From Thetidibacter halocola (GTDB taxonomy: Bacteria; Pseudomonadota; Alphaproteobacteria; Rhodobacterales; Rhodobacteraceae): 64,000 bases of DNA. Made by a program: the position numbers and the translations under genes. Shown here piece after piece: positions 33,643 to 43,016 of this stretch. Every line of letters starts with the position of its first letter. Within the stretch, counting starts at the first letter, position 1. Location of the stretch: positions 186,001-250,000 of the forward strand of contig NZ_JAGTUU010000002.1 of the NCBI RefSeq assembly GCF_018224955.1, written 5' to 3'. A model generated the notes under the pieces. The model saw only the letters and a list, made by a program, of their open reading frames with translations, was not told the DNA's origin and did no database searches.

Positions 33643-36600
33643 ATGCGCTCGATCCTCGTGGACCTTCCGATGGGCGCGATCCGCAGGGCGTTCCGGAACC
33701 TCTGGGTGAGGCGAATCTTCCTGGTCCTCACAGTGATCGGCCTGGTCGCCGCGATCTGGTTCGGCTTCGAGATGACGGGCATGTCCTGGCTGATCGGCTT
33801 CTGGACGCGGGTCATCACCATCGCCGTGCTGCTGACGCTTCTGGTGCTGTATTACGGCCTGCGCTGGCGGGCGCGGCGCCGCGCGGCCGCCGATCTCGAA
33901 GACAGCCTGATGCCGAAACGCACGGGCGATGGCGTCGTTCTGGCCGAACGCTTTGAACAGGCACTGGCCAAGTTGAAGAAATCGGGCGGCAAGACCTATC
34001 TCTATGACCTGCCGTGGTATGTCATCATCGGCCCGCCCGGCGCGGGCAAGACCACGGCGCTGCGGTTCTCCGGGGTCGAGTTTCCGGGGCAGGAGCAACT
34101 GCCCGACCACGGAAACGGCTTTGGCGGCACGCGCAATGTCGACTGGTGGTTCGCCGAGGATGCGGTGCTGATCGACACCGCCGGACGCTATGTCACGCAG
34201 GACAGCGACGCCGAGGCGGACAAGGCAAGCTGGACCGCCTTTCTCGACCTGCTGAAAAAGGGTCGTCCCGACCAGCCAATCAACGGCGTGATCCTCGCCT
34301 TTTCGGTCGAGGACATGATGAGCGGCACGCCCGAGACGCTGGCCGCCCATGCCGAGACGGTCCGAGCCCGCCTGGCCGAGATCCACGAGACGCTGCGCAT
34401 CGATTTCCCGGTCTATGTCCTGTTCACCAAGGCCGACCTGATCTCGGGCTTCCGCGAGTATTTCGCCAGCTTCAACCAGACCCGCCGCAACGGCGTCTGG
34501 GGTGTCACCTTTCAGACCCGCGACCGCAAGGAACAGACCCACGACAAGGTGCAGGCGGAATTCGACACGCTTCTCAGCCGCCTGTCCGACGAGGTGATCG
34601 ACCGGCTGTCCGAGGAACCCGACGCGATCAGCCGCATCGCGATCTTCGGCCTGCCGGGACAGATGGCGATGCTGCGCGACGGGGTGTCGGATTTCCTGCG
34701 GCGCGTGTTCGAACCCACGCGCTACAAGACGAACGCGATCCTGCGCGGCTTCTACTTCACGTCCGGAACCCAAGAGGGCAATCCGATCGACCAGGTGCTG
34801 GGCGCGATGGCCCGAGACACGGGCGGAGCGCCGGGCTTCCAGCCGGATTTCATGTCCGGCAAGGGCAAGAGTTTCTTCCTGCGCGACCTGCTGCAAAAGG
34901 TGATCTTCGCCGAGCGCGACTGGGTCAATTACGACCGCGGCGCGGTACGGCGCATGACCATCCTGCGCACGCTGGCGCTGACCGTGATCGGGGTGACGAC
35001 GGCGGGCGCGATGGGCGCCTTCGGCTACAGCTTCTGGCAAAACGCGAACCTTGTCCGCGCGGCCGAAGCCCATGCGGCGGTCTATCTCGACGGCGCGCGC
35101 AACGTGCTGTCGGAATCGCTCATCACCGATCCCGATCCGACCCCGGTCCTGGATCACCTCGCCGCGCTGCGCGGCATTCCCGGCGGGCGCGACAACCCGC
35201 AGCCGCGCACCGTGTGGGAAAGCTTTGGCCTGTCGCGTCATGCCGAGGTCGCTGCCGCCGCCGAGGCCGCCTATTCCGACGCGCTGGAGCGCCTGCTGCG
35301 GCCGAGGATGATGTTGCTCCTGCAGCAGGACATCCCGCAGCTGATCGCCGATGACAACGTGGCCAGCGCCTACCAGGCGCTCAAGGTCTACCTGCTGCTG
35401 GGCGGGCAGGGGCCGGCGGGGCGCGGCGACGAGGAAATCGCCGCCTATTTCGACTCTGTCTGGCGCGACCAGCTGGGCGGCTCGGGCCGGTTCGAGGACC
35501 GCGAGGCGCTGAAACGGCACGTGGCCGCCATGCTCGAGATGGACGGCGAACGCCGCCTGACCGTGATCCCCGAGGAACAGGTCGTGCGCCGCGCACGGCA
35601 GGCCATCGCCGACCTGTCTCTCGAGGAACAGGCCTGGGCCGCGCTCCAGTCGGGGGTGGCGACGTCCGGCATCGAATCCTTCAACGTGGTTGAGCGCGTC
35701 GGCGGGCAGGTGCGCGCGGTGTTCCGCACCAACGACGGCAGCGACCTTGGCACGCTCGAGGTGCCGGCGCTGTTCACCTATCTCGGATACTGGGGCTATT
35801 TCGTGAACGAGATGGCCGCCGCGCGAGAGCGGCTCCAGGACGATCAATGGGTGCTGGGCGAGGTCGCCGAACAGGCCAGCTATGAGCAGCAGTTGGCCGA
35901 TCTCGAAAACGCGCTTTTCCGGCGCTACCGCTTGCAATTCAAGACCGAGTGGGACGCGATGTTCGCGCGTCTGGACATGGCGCGGATGTCGGCGGATGCA
36001 CCCGCCTTTGACGTTCTGGGCTTTGCCTCGGCCGATTTCAACTCGCCCCTGCTCAAGCTGGTCGAGGCGGTCGACAGCGAAACCCGCATGACCCGTCTCT
36101 ACGATCAGCTTGCCGCCATGACGCCCGAAGATGCGGCGCGGCTGATGGCGGCAGGGCAGGGTGCCGGCAGCCTTTCAGGCAACCTTGGCGACGCAGCCTT
36201 TCAGCGGCTTTATGCGCGGTCGGGCGTGTTCCAGCGCGTCGCACTGGATTTCGTCGCCAACAGCACGGGCGGCAAGAACGAGGCCCGCGCCGGTGCCGCG
36301 GGCGCGCTGCGCGAGGATGTCGACCGCCGCCGGGCCGAGCTCATCACCGGCGATTTCGCGTTGTGGCACCTGCAATTGCAGGGCGAGATCGGCCAGCGTC
36401 CAGTCGACCAGATCATCGCCGCGCTGGATTCGATCCGCGAGAACCGCGTGACATCTTCCTTTGCCTCGACGCCTGCGGACGACACGATCCTGAACCAGGC
36501 GCTGGCCGCGCTGACGCGAAACAACGGCAGCCGGCCGGGGCCGCTGGCGCAGATGCTGAACGCGGTCGAGGGTGAATTCCGCGCCGCTGCCAACGACGCC

Positions 36601-37299
36601 ACCATGGTCGAGCTGAACCAGAAACTGGTCGAGACGGTGACGCTGTTCTGCCGCGACAACATCAAGCCCTTCTTTCCCTTCAGCCAGTCCAACACGCACT
36701 TGTCGCCGTCGATCTTCGGCCAGTTCTTTGCCCCCGGTGGGCTGATGGATCAGTATTACTCCGAGAACCTGCAACCGCATGTGCTGCGCACTGCAGACGG
36801 GCTTGCGCCAGACCCGGCCAGCCCGCTGGGCCCGCGCATCAACCGCAGCACGCTGCGCCAGTTCGACCGTGCGCAGCGCATCCAGCAGGCCTTCTTTGCC
36901 AGCGGCTCGGCCGAGCCAAAGGTGCAGATGTCGATCCAGCACCTGTCCTCGTCGCCTTCGGTCAACCTCGCCACCCTCGTCATTCACGGAGAGCGCATCA
37001 TCACCCAGCCCAACAGCACACCGGCCAAGTTCACCTGGCCCGGCGGCACCTCGGGCGTGGCGATCGAACTGACCACAAGCAATTTCCTCGAAGCGCCGCC
37101 ACGGATGGAATTCTCGCGCGGGCGCTGGGACATCGTGACCTTCCTCCAGGACGGGCGGCCACGCGGCAAGAACGTGCTGGACGTGACGAAATCGGTGCAG
37201 GGCGCGTCGATCACCTACCGGTTCGAATTCGACAGCCCGACCATCCCCTTCCTGATGACCGAGTTGCGGGAGTTCAACTGCCCGGACTCGCTGGAGTGA
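33643..37299 (+). CDS. tssM: T6SS membrane complex protein TssM (IcmF)
   Basis: This 1218-residue IcmF-family protein has two N-terminal spans (about residues 25-40 and 54-72) and a cytoplasmic domain with an intact Walker A at 130-138 (GPPGAGKTT) and DTAG at 178-181. A third span lies near residues 442-462, and a long periplasmic region ends in a beta-rich domain. It spans the periplasm and forms the channel core with TssL; an intact nucleotide site suggests ATP or GTP use as in Agrobacterium. It starts one base after the tssL stop, with GGAGG just upstream. Confidence 0.95.
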   Translation: MRSILVDLPMGAIRRAFRNLWVRRIFLVLTVIGLVAAIWFGFEMTGMSWLIGFWTRVITIAVLLTLLVLYYGLRWRARRRAAADLEDSLMPKRTGDGVVLAERFEQALAKLKKSGGKTYLYDLPWYVIIGPPGAGKTTALRFSGVEFPGQEQLPDHGNGFGGTRNVDWWFAEDAVLIDTAGRYVTQDSDAEADKASWTAFLDLLKKGRPDQPINGVILAFSVEDMMSGTPETLAAHAETVRARLAEIHETLRIDFPVYVLFTKADLISGFREYFASFNQTRRNGVWGVTFQTRDRKEQTHDKVQAEFDTLLSRLSDEVIDRLSEEPDAISRIAIFGLPGQMAMLRDGVSDFLRRVFEPTRYKTNAILRGFYFTSGTQEGNPIDQVLGAMARDTGGAPGFQPDFMSGKGKSFFLRDLLQKVIFAERDWVNYDRGAVRRMTILRTLALTVIGVTTAGAMGAFGYSFWQNANLVRAAEAHAAVYLDGARNVLSESLITDPDPTPVLDHLAALRGIPGGRDNPQPRTVWESFGLSRHAEVAAAAEAAYSDALERLLRPRMMLLLQQDIPQLIADDNVASAYQALKVYLLLGGQGPAGRGDEEIAAYFDSVWRDQLGGSGRFEDREALKRHVAAMLEMDGERRLTVIPEEQVVRRARQAIADLSLEEQAWAALQSGVATSGIESFNVVERVGGQVRAVFRTNDGSDLGTLEVPALFTYLGYWGYFVNEMAAARERLQDDQWVLGEVAEQASYEQQLADLENALFRRYRLQFKTEWDAMFARLDMARMSADAPAFDVLGFASADFNSPLLKLVEAVDSETRMTRLYDQLAAMTPEDAARLMAAGQGAGSLSGNLGDAAFQRLYARSGVFQRVALDFVANSTGGKNEARAGAAGALREDVDRRRAELITGDFALWHLQLQGEIGQRPVDQIIAALDSIRENRVTSSFASTPADDTILNQALAALTRNNGSRPGPLAQMLNAVEGEFRAAANDATMVELNQKLVETVTLFCRDNIKPFFPFSQSNTHLSPSIFGQFFAPGGLMDQYYSENLQPHVLRTADGLAPDPASPLGPRINRSTLRQFDRAQRIQQAFFASGSAEPKVQMSIQHLSSSPSVNLATLVIHGERIITQPNSTPAKFTWPGGTSGVAIELTTSNFLEAPPRMEFSRGRWDIVTFLQDGRPRGKNVLDVTKSVQGASITYRFEFDSPTIPFLMTELREFNCPDSLE

Positions 37300-37305
37300 G
37301 CCCGG

Positions 37306-37986
37306 ATGCCGGCATCCATCGGACTCATGGGCAAGCACCCGGCCTTCGGCGATTTCGTGCAGGCGGGACTGACGGACAGGACGGTGTCGGTGCTTTCGCT
37401 CTGGCTGGATCGCTCGCTTGCCGACCTGCGCGAGACGATGGGCCACGATTGGCCCGCATTCTGGGACGGGGCGCAGGGGTTGCGCTTCTGGATCGGGCAC
37501 AAGGTGACGGGGCGGGGGTTGGCCGGCGTGCTGCGCCCGTCGCGCGACCGGGTGGGGCGGCGCTATCCGCTGCTGATGCTGGCCGAGGGCGTGGCCCTGC
37601 CGCTGCCGATGCAAGACACGGACCAGTCCCCGTGGGAGGCGTTCGAGGCGCACCTGGCGGGGGCGCACCCGGCGGATGGGTCCGGTGCGGCGGGCCTGCT
37701 GGCCGGGTTCAAGGCAGACCTGCCCGAGGAAACCGACGCGATGCGGGCCGAGGGTGCCGTCCTCTGGGCGCATCACCCCGAGGGCGACCTTGCGGCGCTG
37801 CTGCGCTCGGCCGGGCGGGCCGATCCGGCACGCGCGGCACTGGGGCGGTCCTACTGGTGGTCGCCCGGCGATTCCGGACGCCTGCCGGTCTGGCTGGGCT
37901 GCGACGGGTTGCCCGGGGCGCAGGCGCTGGGCTGGCTGCTGGGCGGAACGGCGCGGGCCGAGGGAGGACGAGATGCAGCTGAATGA
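37306..37986 (+). CDS. tagF: T6SS regulator TagF (ImpM family)
   Basis: This 226-residue protein has the ImpM/TagF start pattern GLMGKHPAFGDFVQAGL and the conserved W-x-D-x-S-L-A-D-L-R helix. TagF is a post-translational repressor of T6SS; in Pseudomonas it works independently of PppA, and in Agrobacterium a TagF-PppA fusion acts with Fha. Here the two are separate genes, but tagF overlaps pppA by 14 bases, in line with cooperation. It lies 6 bases after tssM. Confidence 0.88.
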   Translation: MPASIGLMGKHPAFGDFVQAGLTDRTVSVLSLWLDRSLADLRETMGHDWPAFWDGAQGLRFWIGHKVTGRGLAGVLRPSRDRVGRRYPLLMLAEGVALPLPMQDTDQSPWEAFEAHLAGAHPADGSGAAGLLAGFKADLPEETDAMRAEGAVLWAHHPEGDLAALLRSAGRADPARAALGRSYWWSPGDSGRLPVWLGCDGLPGAQALGWLLGGTARAEGGRDAAE

Positions 37987-38866
37987 CTGTTTCACCTTCG
38001 AGACCGGTCAGGCGACCGATGTCGGCTGCCGCCGCGAGATCAACGAGGACAGTTTCCTGTCGCGCCCGGACTGGGGGCTCTGGGCGGTGGCGGATGGCAT
38101 GGGCGGCCATGCGGCGGGCGATTTCGCCAGCCAGACCATCGTCGAGGAACTGCATTCCATCGGCATGTCGGGCTCGCCCGACGACCAGCTGGCGCGGTTT
38201 CACCACCGACTCGCGCGCGCCAACCAACTGATCCTGGACCATGCCGCCACGCTGGGCCGCGGCACGATCGGGGCGACGCTGGTGGCCCTGCTGATCCATG
38301 GCGACGAATATGCCTGCCTGTGGTCGGGCGACAGCCGCATCTACCTGCTGCGCGACGGTCGCCTGCGGCAGGTCACGCGCGACCACACGGAACTGCGCGC
38401 CCTTCTGGATGCCGGCACCATCACCGAGCAAGAGGCCCGCAACTGGCCGCGCCGGAACGTCATCACGCGCGCCATAGGGGTCTCTCCGCATCCGCATTGC
38501 GACACGGTCACGGGCACGCTGGAACTGGACGACCGCTTTGTCCTGTGCTCGGATGGGCTGACCGAGCACCTGGAGGATCACGAGATCGCCGAATTCGTCG
38601 GCTCCCTGGCGCCCCGCGCGGCCTGCCACGCGATGATCGACGAGACCCTGCGCCGCGGGGCCAGGGACAACGTGACGGTGGTCGTGGTCCGGATGACCCC
38701 ACCTCCCCCGCCCGAGGACGAGGATTTTCCCCCGGAGGATACCCTGACCATCGAGGCCACCTTGCCCGACATGACAGTCGAGTCTGCCCAGGCCGATCCT
38801 GCCGGGACGGATGGCGCAGGTGACGACGGCGTGGCCGACGGACCGGCAGAGGATGAAAAGGCATGA
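37973..38866 (+). CDS. pppA: T6SS PP2C-type phosphatase PppA
   Basis: This 297-residue PP2C serine/threonine phosphatase shows the metal-binding motifs GCRREINEDSF, VADGMGGHAAGDFAS, SGDSRIYLLR, FVLCSDGLTEH and ARDNVTVVVV. It should remove phosphate from PpkA targets and switch secretion off. Start ATG 37973 follows AGGGAGGAC and lies within tagF. After residue 240 there is an acidic, Pro-rich tail containing EDTLTIEATLP, unusual for PppA, which may be disordered and possibly a regulatory site. It overlaps ppkA by 4 bases. Confidence 0.9.
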   Translation: MQLNDCFTFETGQATDVGCRREINEDSFLSRPDWGLWAVADGMGGHAAGDFASQTIVEELHSIGMSGSPDDQLARFHHRLARANQLILDHAATLGRGTIGATLVALLIHGDEYACLWSGDSRIYLLRDGRLRQVTRDHTELRALLDAGTITEQEARNWPRRNVITRAIGVSPHPHCDTVTGTLELDDRFVLCSDGLTEHLEDHEIAEFVGSLAPRAACHAMIDETLRRGARDNVTVVVVRMTPPPPPEDEDFPPEDTLTIEATLPDMTVESAQADPAGTDGAGDDGVADGPAEDEKA

Positions 38867-40956
38867 CCGGCCGGAATGACAGGCCAGACGGAGATGACGA
38901 CGACCGCACGCTGTTCGTGACGCAGCCCGGCGCGGCAGCGCCCGGCGACGACGACGACCGCACGACCTTCGTGCCGATGCCGCCCGGCGACTCGGCGGAT
39001 GACGACCGCACCGCACTTGGCGTCCCGCCGCCCGATCCCGACGTCACCCTGCCGCCGCAAGCCACGACGGCGCCCCCGGAGCCATCCATGCCGGAACCGC
39101 CGCGCGCCCCCGTGCTGGGCAAGCTGCCGGCCGGCACGCTGATCAACAACAATTACGAGATCACCGAGGAGCTGAACTCGGGCGGGATGGGCGAGGTCTA
39201 TCGCGGTATCAACATCCATGGTGGCCCGCCCGTCGCCATCAAGGCGATCCTGCAGGAGAAATCAGCCGACAGCGAGGCCGCCGTCCTGTTCAAGCGCGAG
39301 GCGATCACTCTGTCGCATCTCGCCGACGAGACCATCGTCCGCTATTATAACTACGTCCATGACCGCGACCTGAACCGCTTCTTCCTGGTGATGGAGTTCA
39401 TTGCCGGCGTGCCGCTGAAGGATCACGTGGCGCAGACCGGGCCGCTGTCGGTCGAAGAGGTCAAGACGCTGATCCGGCGCATCGCCGGGGGCCTTGCCAA
39501 GGCGCATGGCCAGCAGGTCTTTCACCGCGATCTGTCGCCCGACAACATCATGCTGCCGCGCGGGATCGTCTCGGAGGCGCGGATCATCGATTTCGGCATC
39601 GCCAAGTCCACCGTGATGGAAGAAGGCACGATGCATGGCCGCTTTGCCGGCAAGCTGAAATATGTCGCGCCCGAACAGCTAGGCCATTTCGGTGGAACAA
39701 TCGGTCCTGCGACGGATATCTACGGCCTCGCGCTGTTGATCTGCGCCGCCGCGCTGGGCAAGCCGCTCGACATGGGTAGCTCCATCGCCGAGGCGGTGGA
39801 CAGGCGCCGCGCCATACCCGACCTGTCGGCGCTGGACCCGGAACTGCGTCCCCTGCTGTCCTGGATGCTGGAACCCGACCCGGCCGACCGGCCGCGCAAC
39901 ATGGACATGGTGCGGCGGTTGGTGGATCACCCCGAGGAGATCCCCGAACACTACCTGGGCGGCTGGGTGCCGCCTGCCCCGGCGCTGTCGCCGCTGGATC
40001 GCGGCCAGACCGGCACCGCATCGCTGGGTGGTGTCACACAGACCGGCGCAAGCGTCACGCAGACCGTGCAGGGGCTGCAACTGCCGGGCCAGGTGTCGCG
40101 CGGCACCGCAACTGGCACGCAGTCCGGCCCGACCGTGGTCGAGGTCGAGGACAAGGCAGGTTCTGGCGGCGGGCTGCTGCGCGCACTGGTCGCGCTGTTC
40201 GTGCTGCTGATGGCGGGGGCGGGCTATTACGCCTGGACGATGCAGGGGCCCGGCCCGGCACCTGCCGCATCGCAGCCGGTGGCAGGTATCCCCGCGCCGC
40301 TGACCGACACGCGCGAGGGGTTCCTCGCCTCGTTCGAGACCGGCCCCTGCACCTATGTCACCCGCGTGGCCGCCGGGCCGAATGTCGGCGTGCTCGAGGG
40401 GTATTCCGCCAACGGCGCGGATTTCGCGGGCCTGGGCGCCGGCTATGAGGAACGGTTCGGCGCGCGCCCTGAGGTGTTGCGGCGCGCGATCACGCCGGCG
40501 CAATGCGCCGTGCTGGATTTCGTCCGGGCGATCCAGGGCCGGGGCCGCGAGGGGCTGTCCGTGTATCTCGAAGCTGACAGGGTCGCCAGCCGCGAACGGG
40601 TATCCGCCCAGTTGGGCGTGCCGCGAACCCAGGCCGTCTGGGCCATCCTGATCGACCACAATGGCAGGATCGCCAACCTGACCGACCGGCTATCGCAGCC
40701 GGTCGGAGACCGCCGCAACCTCCCCTTCAGTCCCGTCGCGCCGGACGACAGCCCGGTTCCGTACCTGGTGCTGACGGTCGAGGCGGACTCGCCCCTGCCG
40801 CAAACCGTGCTGGCGCGAAACGGGGCGGATGCTGCGTCGCTGCTGCCGAACGTGCTCGAAGATATCGCCTCGCGCAGCGGGTCGACCGTGGGCGCCAGCG
40901 CAGCGCTGTCCTTCTTGCTGCTCTCGCCCAACGCCCCGGCGGGCAGCGACCTGTGA
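38863..40956 (+). CDS. ppkA: T6SS serine/threonine kinase PpkA with novel periplasmic sensor domain
   Basis: This 697-residue protein has four parts. Residues 1-85 are a disordered acidic tail with three D-D-D-R-T motifs (T16, T34, T50). Residues about 98-355 form an active-looking kinase: Gly loop NSGGMGEVY, K127, HRDLSPDN (221-228), DFG (243-245), APE (269-271). A single span lies at about 439-458. Residues 480-690 are a periplasmic domain with C496 and C548. This last domain is not the vWA domain of Pseudomonas PpkA; it is homologous to the C-terminus of the convergent TonB-like protein. PpkA phosphorylates T6SS targets to activate secretion. Its stop codon abuts the TonB-like stop. Confidence 0.92.
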   Translation: MTGRNDRPDGDDDDRTLFVTQPGAAAPGDDDDRTTFVPMPPGDSADDDRTALGVPPPDPDVTLPPQATTAPPEPSMPEPPRAPVLGKLPAGTLINNNYEITEELNSGGMGEVYRGINIHGGPPVAIKAILQEKSADSEAAVLFKREAITLSHLADETIVRYYNYVHDRDLNRFFLVMEFIAGVPLKDHVAQTGPLSVEEVKTLIRRIAGGLAKAHGQQVFHRDLSPDNIMLPRGIVSEARIIDFGIAKSTVMEEGTMHGRFAGKLKYVAPEQLGHFGGTIGPATDIYGLALLICAAALGKPLDMGSSIAEAVDRRRAIPDLSALDPELRPLLSWMLEPDPADRPRNMDMVRRLVDHPEEIPEHYLGGWVPPAPALSPLDRGQTGTASLGGVTQTGASVTQTVQGLQLPGQVSRGTATGTQSGPTVVEVEDKAGSGGGLLRALVALFVLLMAGAGYYAWTMQGPGPAPAASQPVAGIPAPLTDTREGFLASFETGPCTYVTRVAAGPNVGVLEGYSANGADFAGLGAGYEERFGARPEVLRRAITPAQCAVLDFVRAIQGRGREGLSVYLEADRVASRERVSAQLGVPRTQAVWAILIDHNGRIANLTDRLSQPVGDRRNLPFSPVAPDDSPVPYLVLTVEADSPLPQTVLARNGADAASLLPNVLEDIASRSGSTVGASAALSFLLLSPNAPAGSDL

Positions 40957-42618
40957 TCAACGCATCCGAAAGCTGACCATGCCCAGCGCGGCGCCATCGG
41001 CCAGCGCGCCGGGCAAGCCCGCAAAGACATCCTGCGACAGGCGGCCCATCCGCTCGCGCAGCGGGTCCAGCGATTGCGTCGAGGCCACGGCCAAGACCAG
41101 TTGAGCGGTGTCGCGCAGCGAGCCCATCCGGGTCATAGGCACTTCGAACCGCGCGAACTCGTCCGAAACCGATGCAAAGCGGGTCAGATCCTGCACTACG
41201 CCGTTGTTGTCGATCAGCAGCAACATGAAATGCGGCGCTGCGATGCCGCGCAACACGCCTGCCAGCGCCCGGCCCGACAGGACCTCGTCGCTCTCCAGCC
41301 TGATGCCCAGCCGACTGGCGGGATAGTCCTGGTTCAACCGCATGTAGTCCAGCGCGGCGCATTGGCGGGGATCGATCAGGGTGCGGGTCTGGATGATCGC
41401 TTCATCCGCCTGGGTCAGCACGGTATCGGCGAAATTGGCCATGGCCGCATCCTCTGACGCGATCATCGCCAGCCCGATCCCGTCCTCGCCATTGCGGCGG
41501 GGCAAGGTCAGCAGGCAGGGCGGCGCGGTGGAGTCCGCGTCGCGGATGCGGGTGATCAGGTCGGCCAGGGCGAGGTCGCGCGGACCCAGCTGTGGCAGCG
41601 GCGCGACCTCGCGCCCTTCGACCGCCTGCGTTTCCGGGGCAACGGGCGTGGTCTCGGTCTGTGGGGCGGAGGGGGCGGCCTCGGTCGCCGGGGATGGCGC
41701 GGTCGGAGCGGCAGGTGTGGGTTCCGGTGCCAGCAACGCCAGTTGATCGGGTTCCGGCGTTGCAGAGGTCGCCGTGCCGGGCAGCGCGGCGATCTCGGGC
41801 GTCGAGGGCTCGACGGGCACGGCGGTCGCCGCGACGGTGGCGCCATCGCGCGGCGCGACAGGGTCGATGGCGCCGGGCAGCGGGGTGTCGCCCGGAATCG
41901 GCGCAGCCAGCCCCGACCCGGCATCATCGGCAAGCAGCGGCCCGGTGTCGATCGGCTCGAGGATCGGACCGGCTTCGGGGGCGACGGCAGGCGCCACCGG
42001 TTCGGCAGCGATCGCTCCGGCGGCATCGGGGGGCGCGACGGTCGCCGCCTCGGCGGTGTCCGGGGTCAGCGGTTCGGCGGGGGGTGCCTCGGGTGTGTCG
42101 GGGGCGACGGCCTCTGACGTTTGCAGGTCGGCCGCGATCGCCTCGGCGGCCTCTGGCGCGTCGGGCTGGTCGGGGTCTGCGGTCTCTGGTGGTAGCGGCT
42201 CGCCCTCGACTGCGACCATGTCTTCGGGGATGACCGGTTCGGCGGATTCCTCGGACGTCTCTGGTGCGATCGGCTCGGCCTCGGCGGTTTCGGGAGTCTC
42301 GGGCTCGACCGGATCGGGTTCCACCGCCTCCTGTTCCACAGGTTCCGGCTCGACGGGCTCGGGCACATCGGGCACGGGCGTGCCTTCGGATTCGACCGGG
42401 GCGTCGACCCCGTCAATTAGCTCGATCAGCGTGTCGGCATCCAGCGGCACCAGCGAAATCACGAAATCGGGGCGCGTCTCGGGCGTCTCGATCGCTGCTA
42501 TGAAGCCCTGCATCGCCGTCACGATTCCCGCCGCCGCCACCACGTGCAGCAAGACCGACACCCCGGTGGCGATGCTCCAGCTGAGCGGGCCGCTTTCGCC
42601 ATAGGGCAGGAAGCTCAT
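40957..42618 (-). CDS. TonB-like membrane protein with a PpkA-type sensor domain
   Basis: This 553-residue protein resembles TonB in layout: a short cytoplasmic N-terminus, one span (about residues 17-40), and a long Pro/Glu/Ala-rich periplasmic linker (about 75-340). The C-terminal domain (351-553) is not TonB_C. It matches the periplasmic domain of PpkA: IDPRQCAALDYMR here against ITPAQCAVLDFVR there, and LLLIDNNGVVQDLTR against AILIDHNGRIANLTD, with both cysteines conserved (C368, C420). It is the last gene of an operon with ExbB- and ExbD-like genes and overlaps exbD-2 by 4 bases. I infer a proton-motive-force-driven periplasmic rod feeding into T6SS signalling. Confidence 0.78.
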   Translation of the reverse strand: MSFLPYGESGPLSWSIATGVSVLLHVVAAAGIVTAMQGFIAAIETPETRPDFVISLVPLDADTLIELIDGVDAPVESEGTPVPDVPEPVEPEPVEQEAVEPDPVEPETPETAEAEPIAPETSEESAEPVIPEDMVAVEGEPLPPETADPDQPDAPEAAEAIAADLQTSEAVAPDTPEAPPAEPLTPDTAEAATVAPPDAAGAIAAEPVAPAVAPEAGPILEPIDTGPLLADDAGSGLAAPIPGDTPLPGAIDPVAPRDGATVAATAVPVEPSTPEIAALPGTATSATPEPDQLALLAPEPTPAAPTAPSPATEAAPSAPQTETTPVAPETQAVEGREVAPLPQLGPRDLALADLITRIRDADSTAPPCLLTLPRRNGEDGIGLAMIASEDAAMANFADTVLTQADEAIIQTRTLIDPRQCAALDYMRLNQDYPASRLGIRLESDEVLSGRALAGVLRGIAAPHFMLLLIDNNGVVQDLTRFASVSDEFARFEVPMTRMGSLRDTAQLVLAVASTQSLDPLRERMGRLSQDVFAGLPGALADGAALGMVSFRMR

Positions 42619-43016
42619 GGCGCGCTCCGCCGGTGGATGGTGACAAGGCGGATCTCGAACGGGTCCAGCGCGGGATCGTCCAGCAGGGCCAGCAGACGGT
42701 GCGCGGGCGCGTCGCGGGCGATCAGGACATGCAGCACGCTGCCCGCCCCGAGCCTTCCCGGAACTTCTCCGATCGTGACGGGATCACCGTTCAGCGACAG
42801 TGCGGTTTCGTCCTCGACGATCAGGATCGGTTGCGGCAACTGCTCGATCGGCAGGTCGAAGGTTTCCGATACCTCGACCGTGTTGGTCGGCGCCGAGGTC
42901 AGCGAACCGCTGGCGAGAAAGAAGAAGATCAACAGAAGGACAATGTTGACGATGGCCAGCGAAACGTCGGGCTGCACCTTGGCGACGCGCGGCGGCAGCA
43001 GGCGACGGACGGCCAT
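42615..43016 (-). CDS. ExbD/TolR-like protein lacking the membrane aspartate
   Basis: This 133-residue protein has one span with the ExbD pattern LLLIFFFLASGSL and a periplasmic domain of about 95 residues. Aligned without gaps to ExbD (for example TPFIDVMLVLLIIF), the protonatable Asp is replaced by Val (LAIVNIVLLLIFF), with an Asn beside it. It is therefore unlikely to carry protons by itself. Its neighbour encoded by 43016-43468 keeps the Asp, so a heterodimer is likely. Its start overlaps the stop of that gene by 1 base. Confidence 0.8.
   Translation of the reverse strand: MAVRRLLPPRVAKVQPDVSLAIVNIVLLLIFFFLASGSLTSAPTNTVEVSETFDLPIEQLPQPILIVEDETALSLNGDPVTIGEVPGRLGAGSVLHVLIARDAPAHRLLALLDDPALDPFEIRLVTIHRRSAP

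Noticed and set aside
33619-35937. 772-codon minus-strand frame opposite tssM
   Set aside because: Composition typical of antisense to a high-GC gene; no motif, and tssM has intact Walker A.
40957-42618. Calling this gene a true tonB for iron uptake
   Set aside because: No TonB_C domain, no receptor or siderophore genes nearby, and the C-terminus matches PpkA instead.
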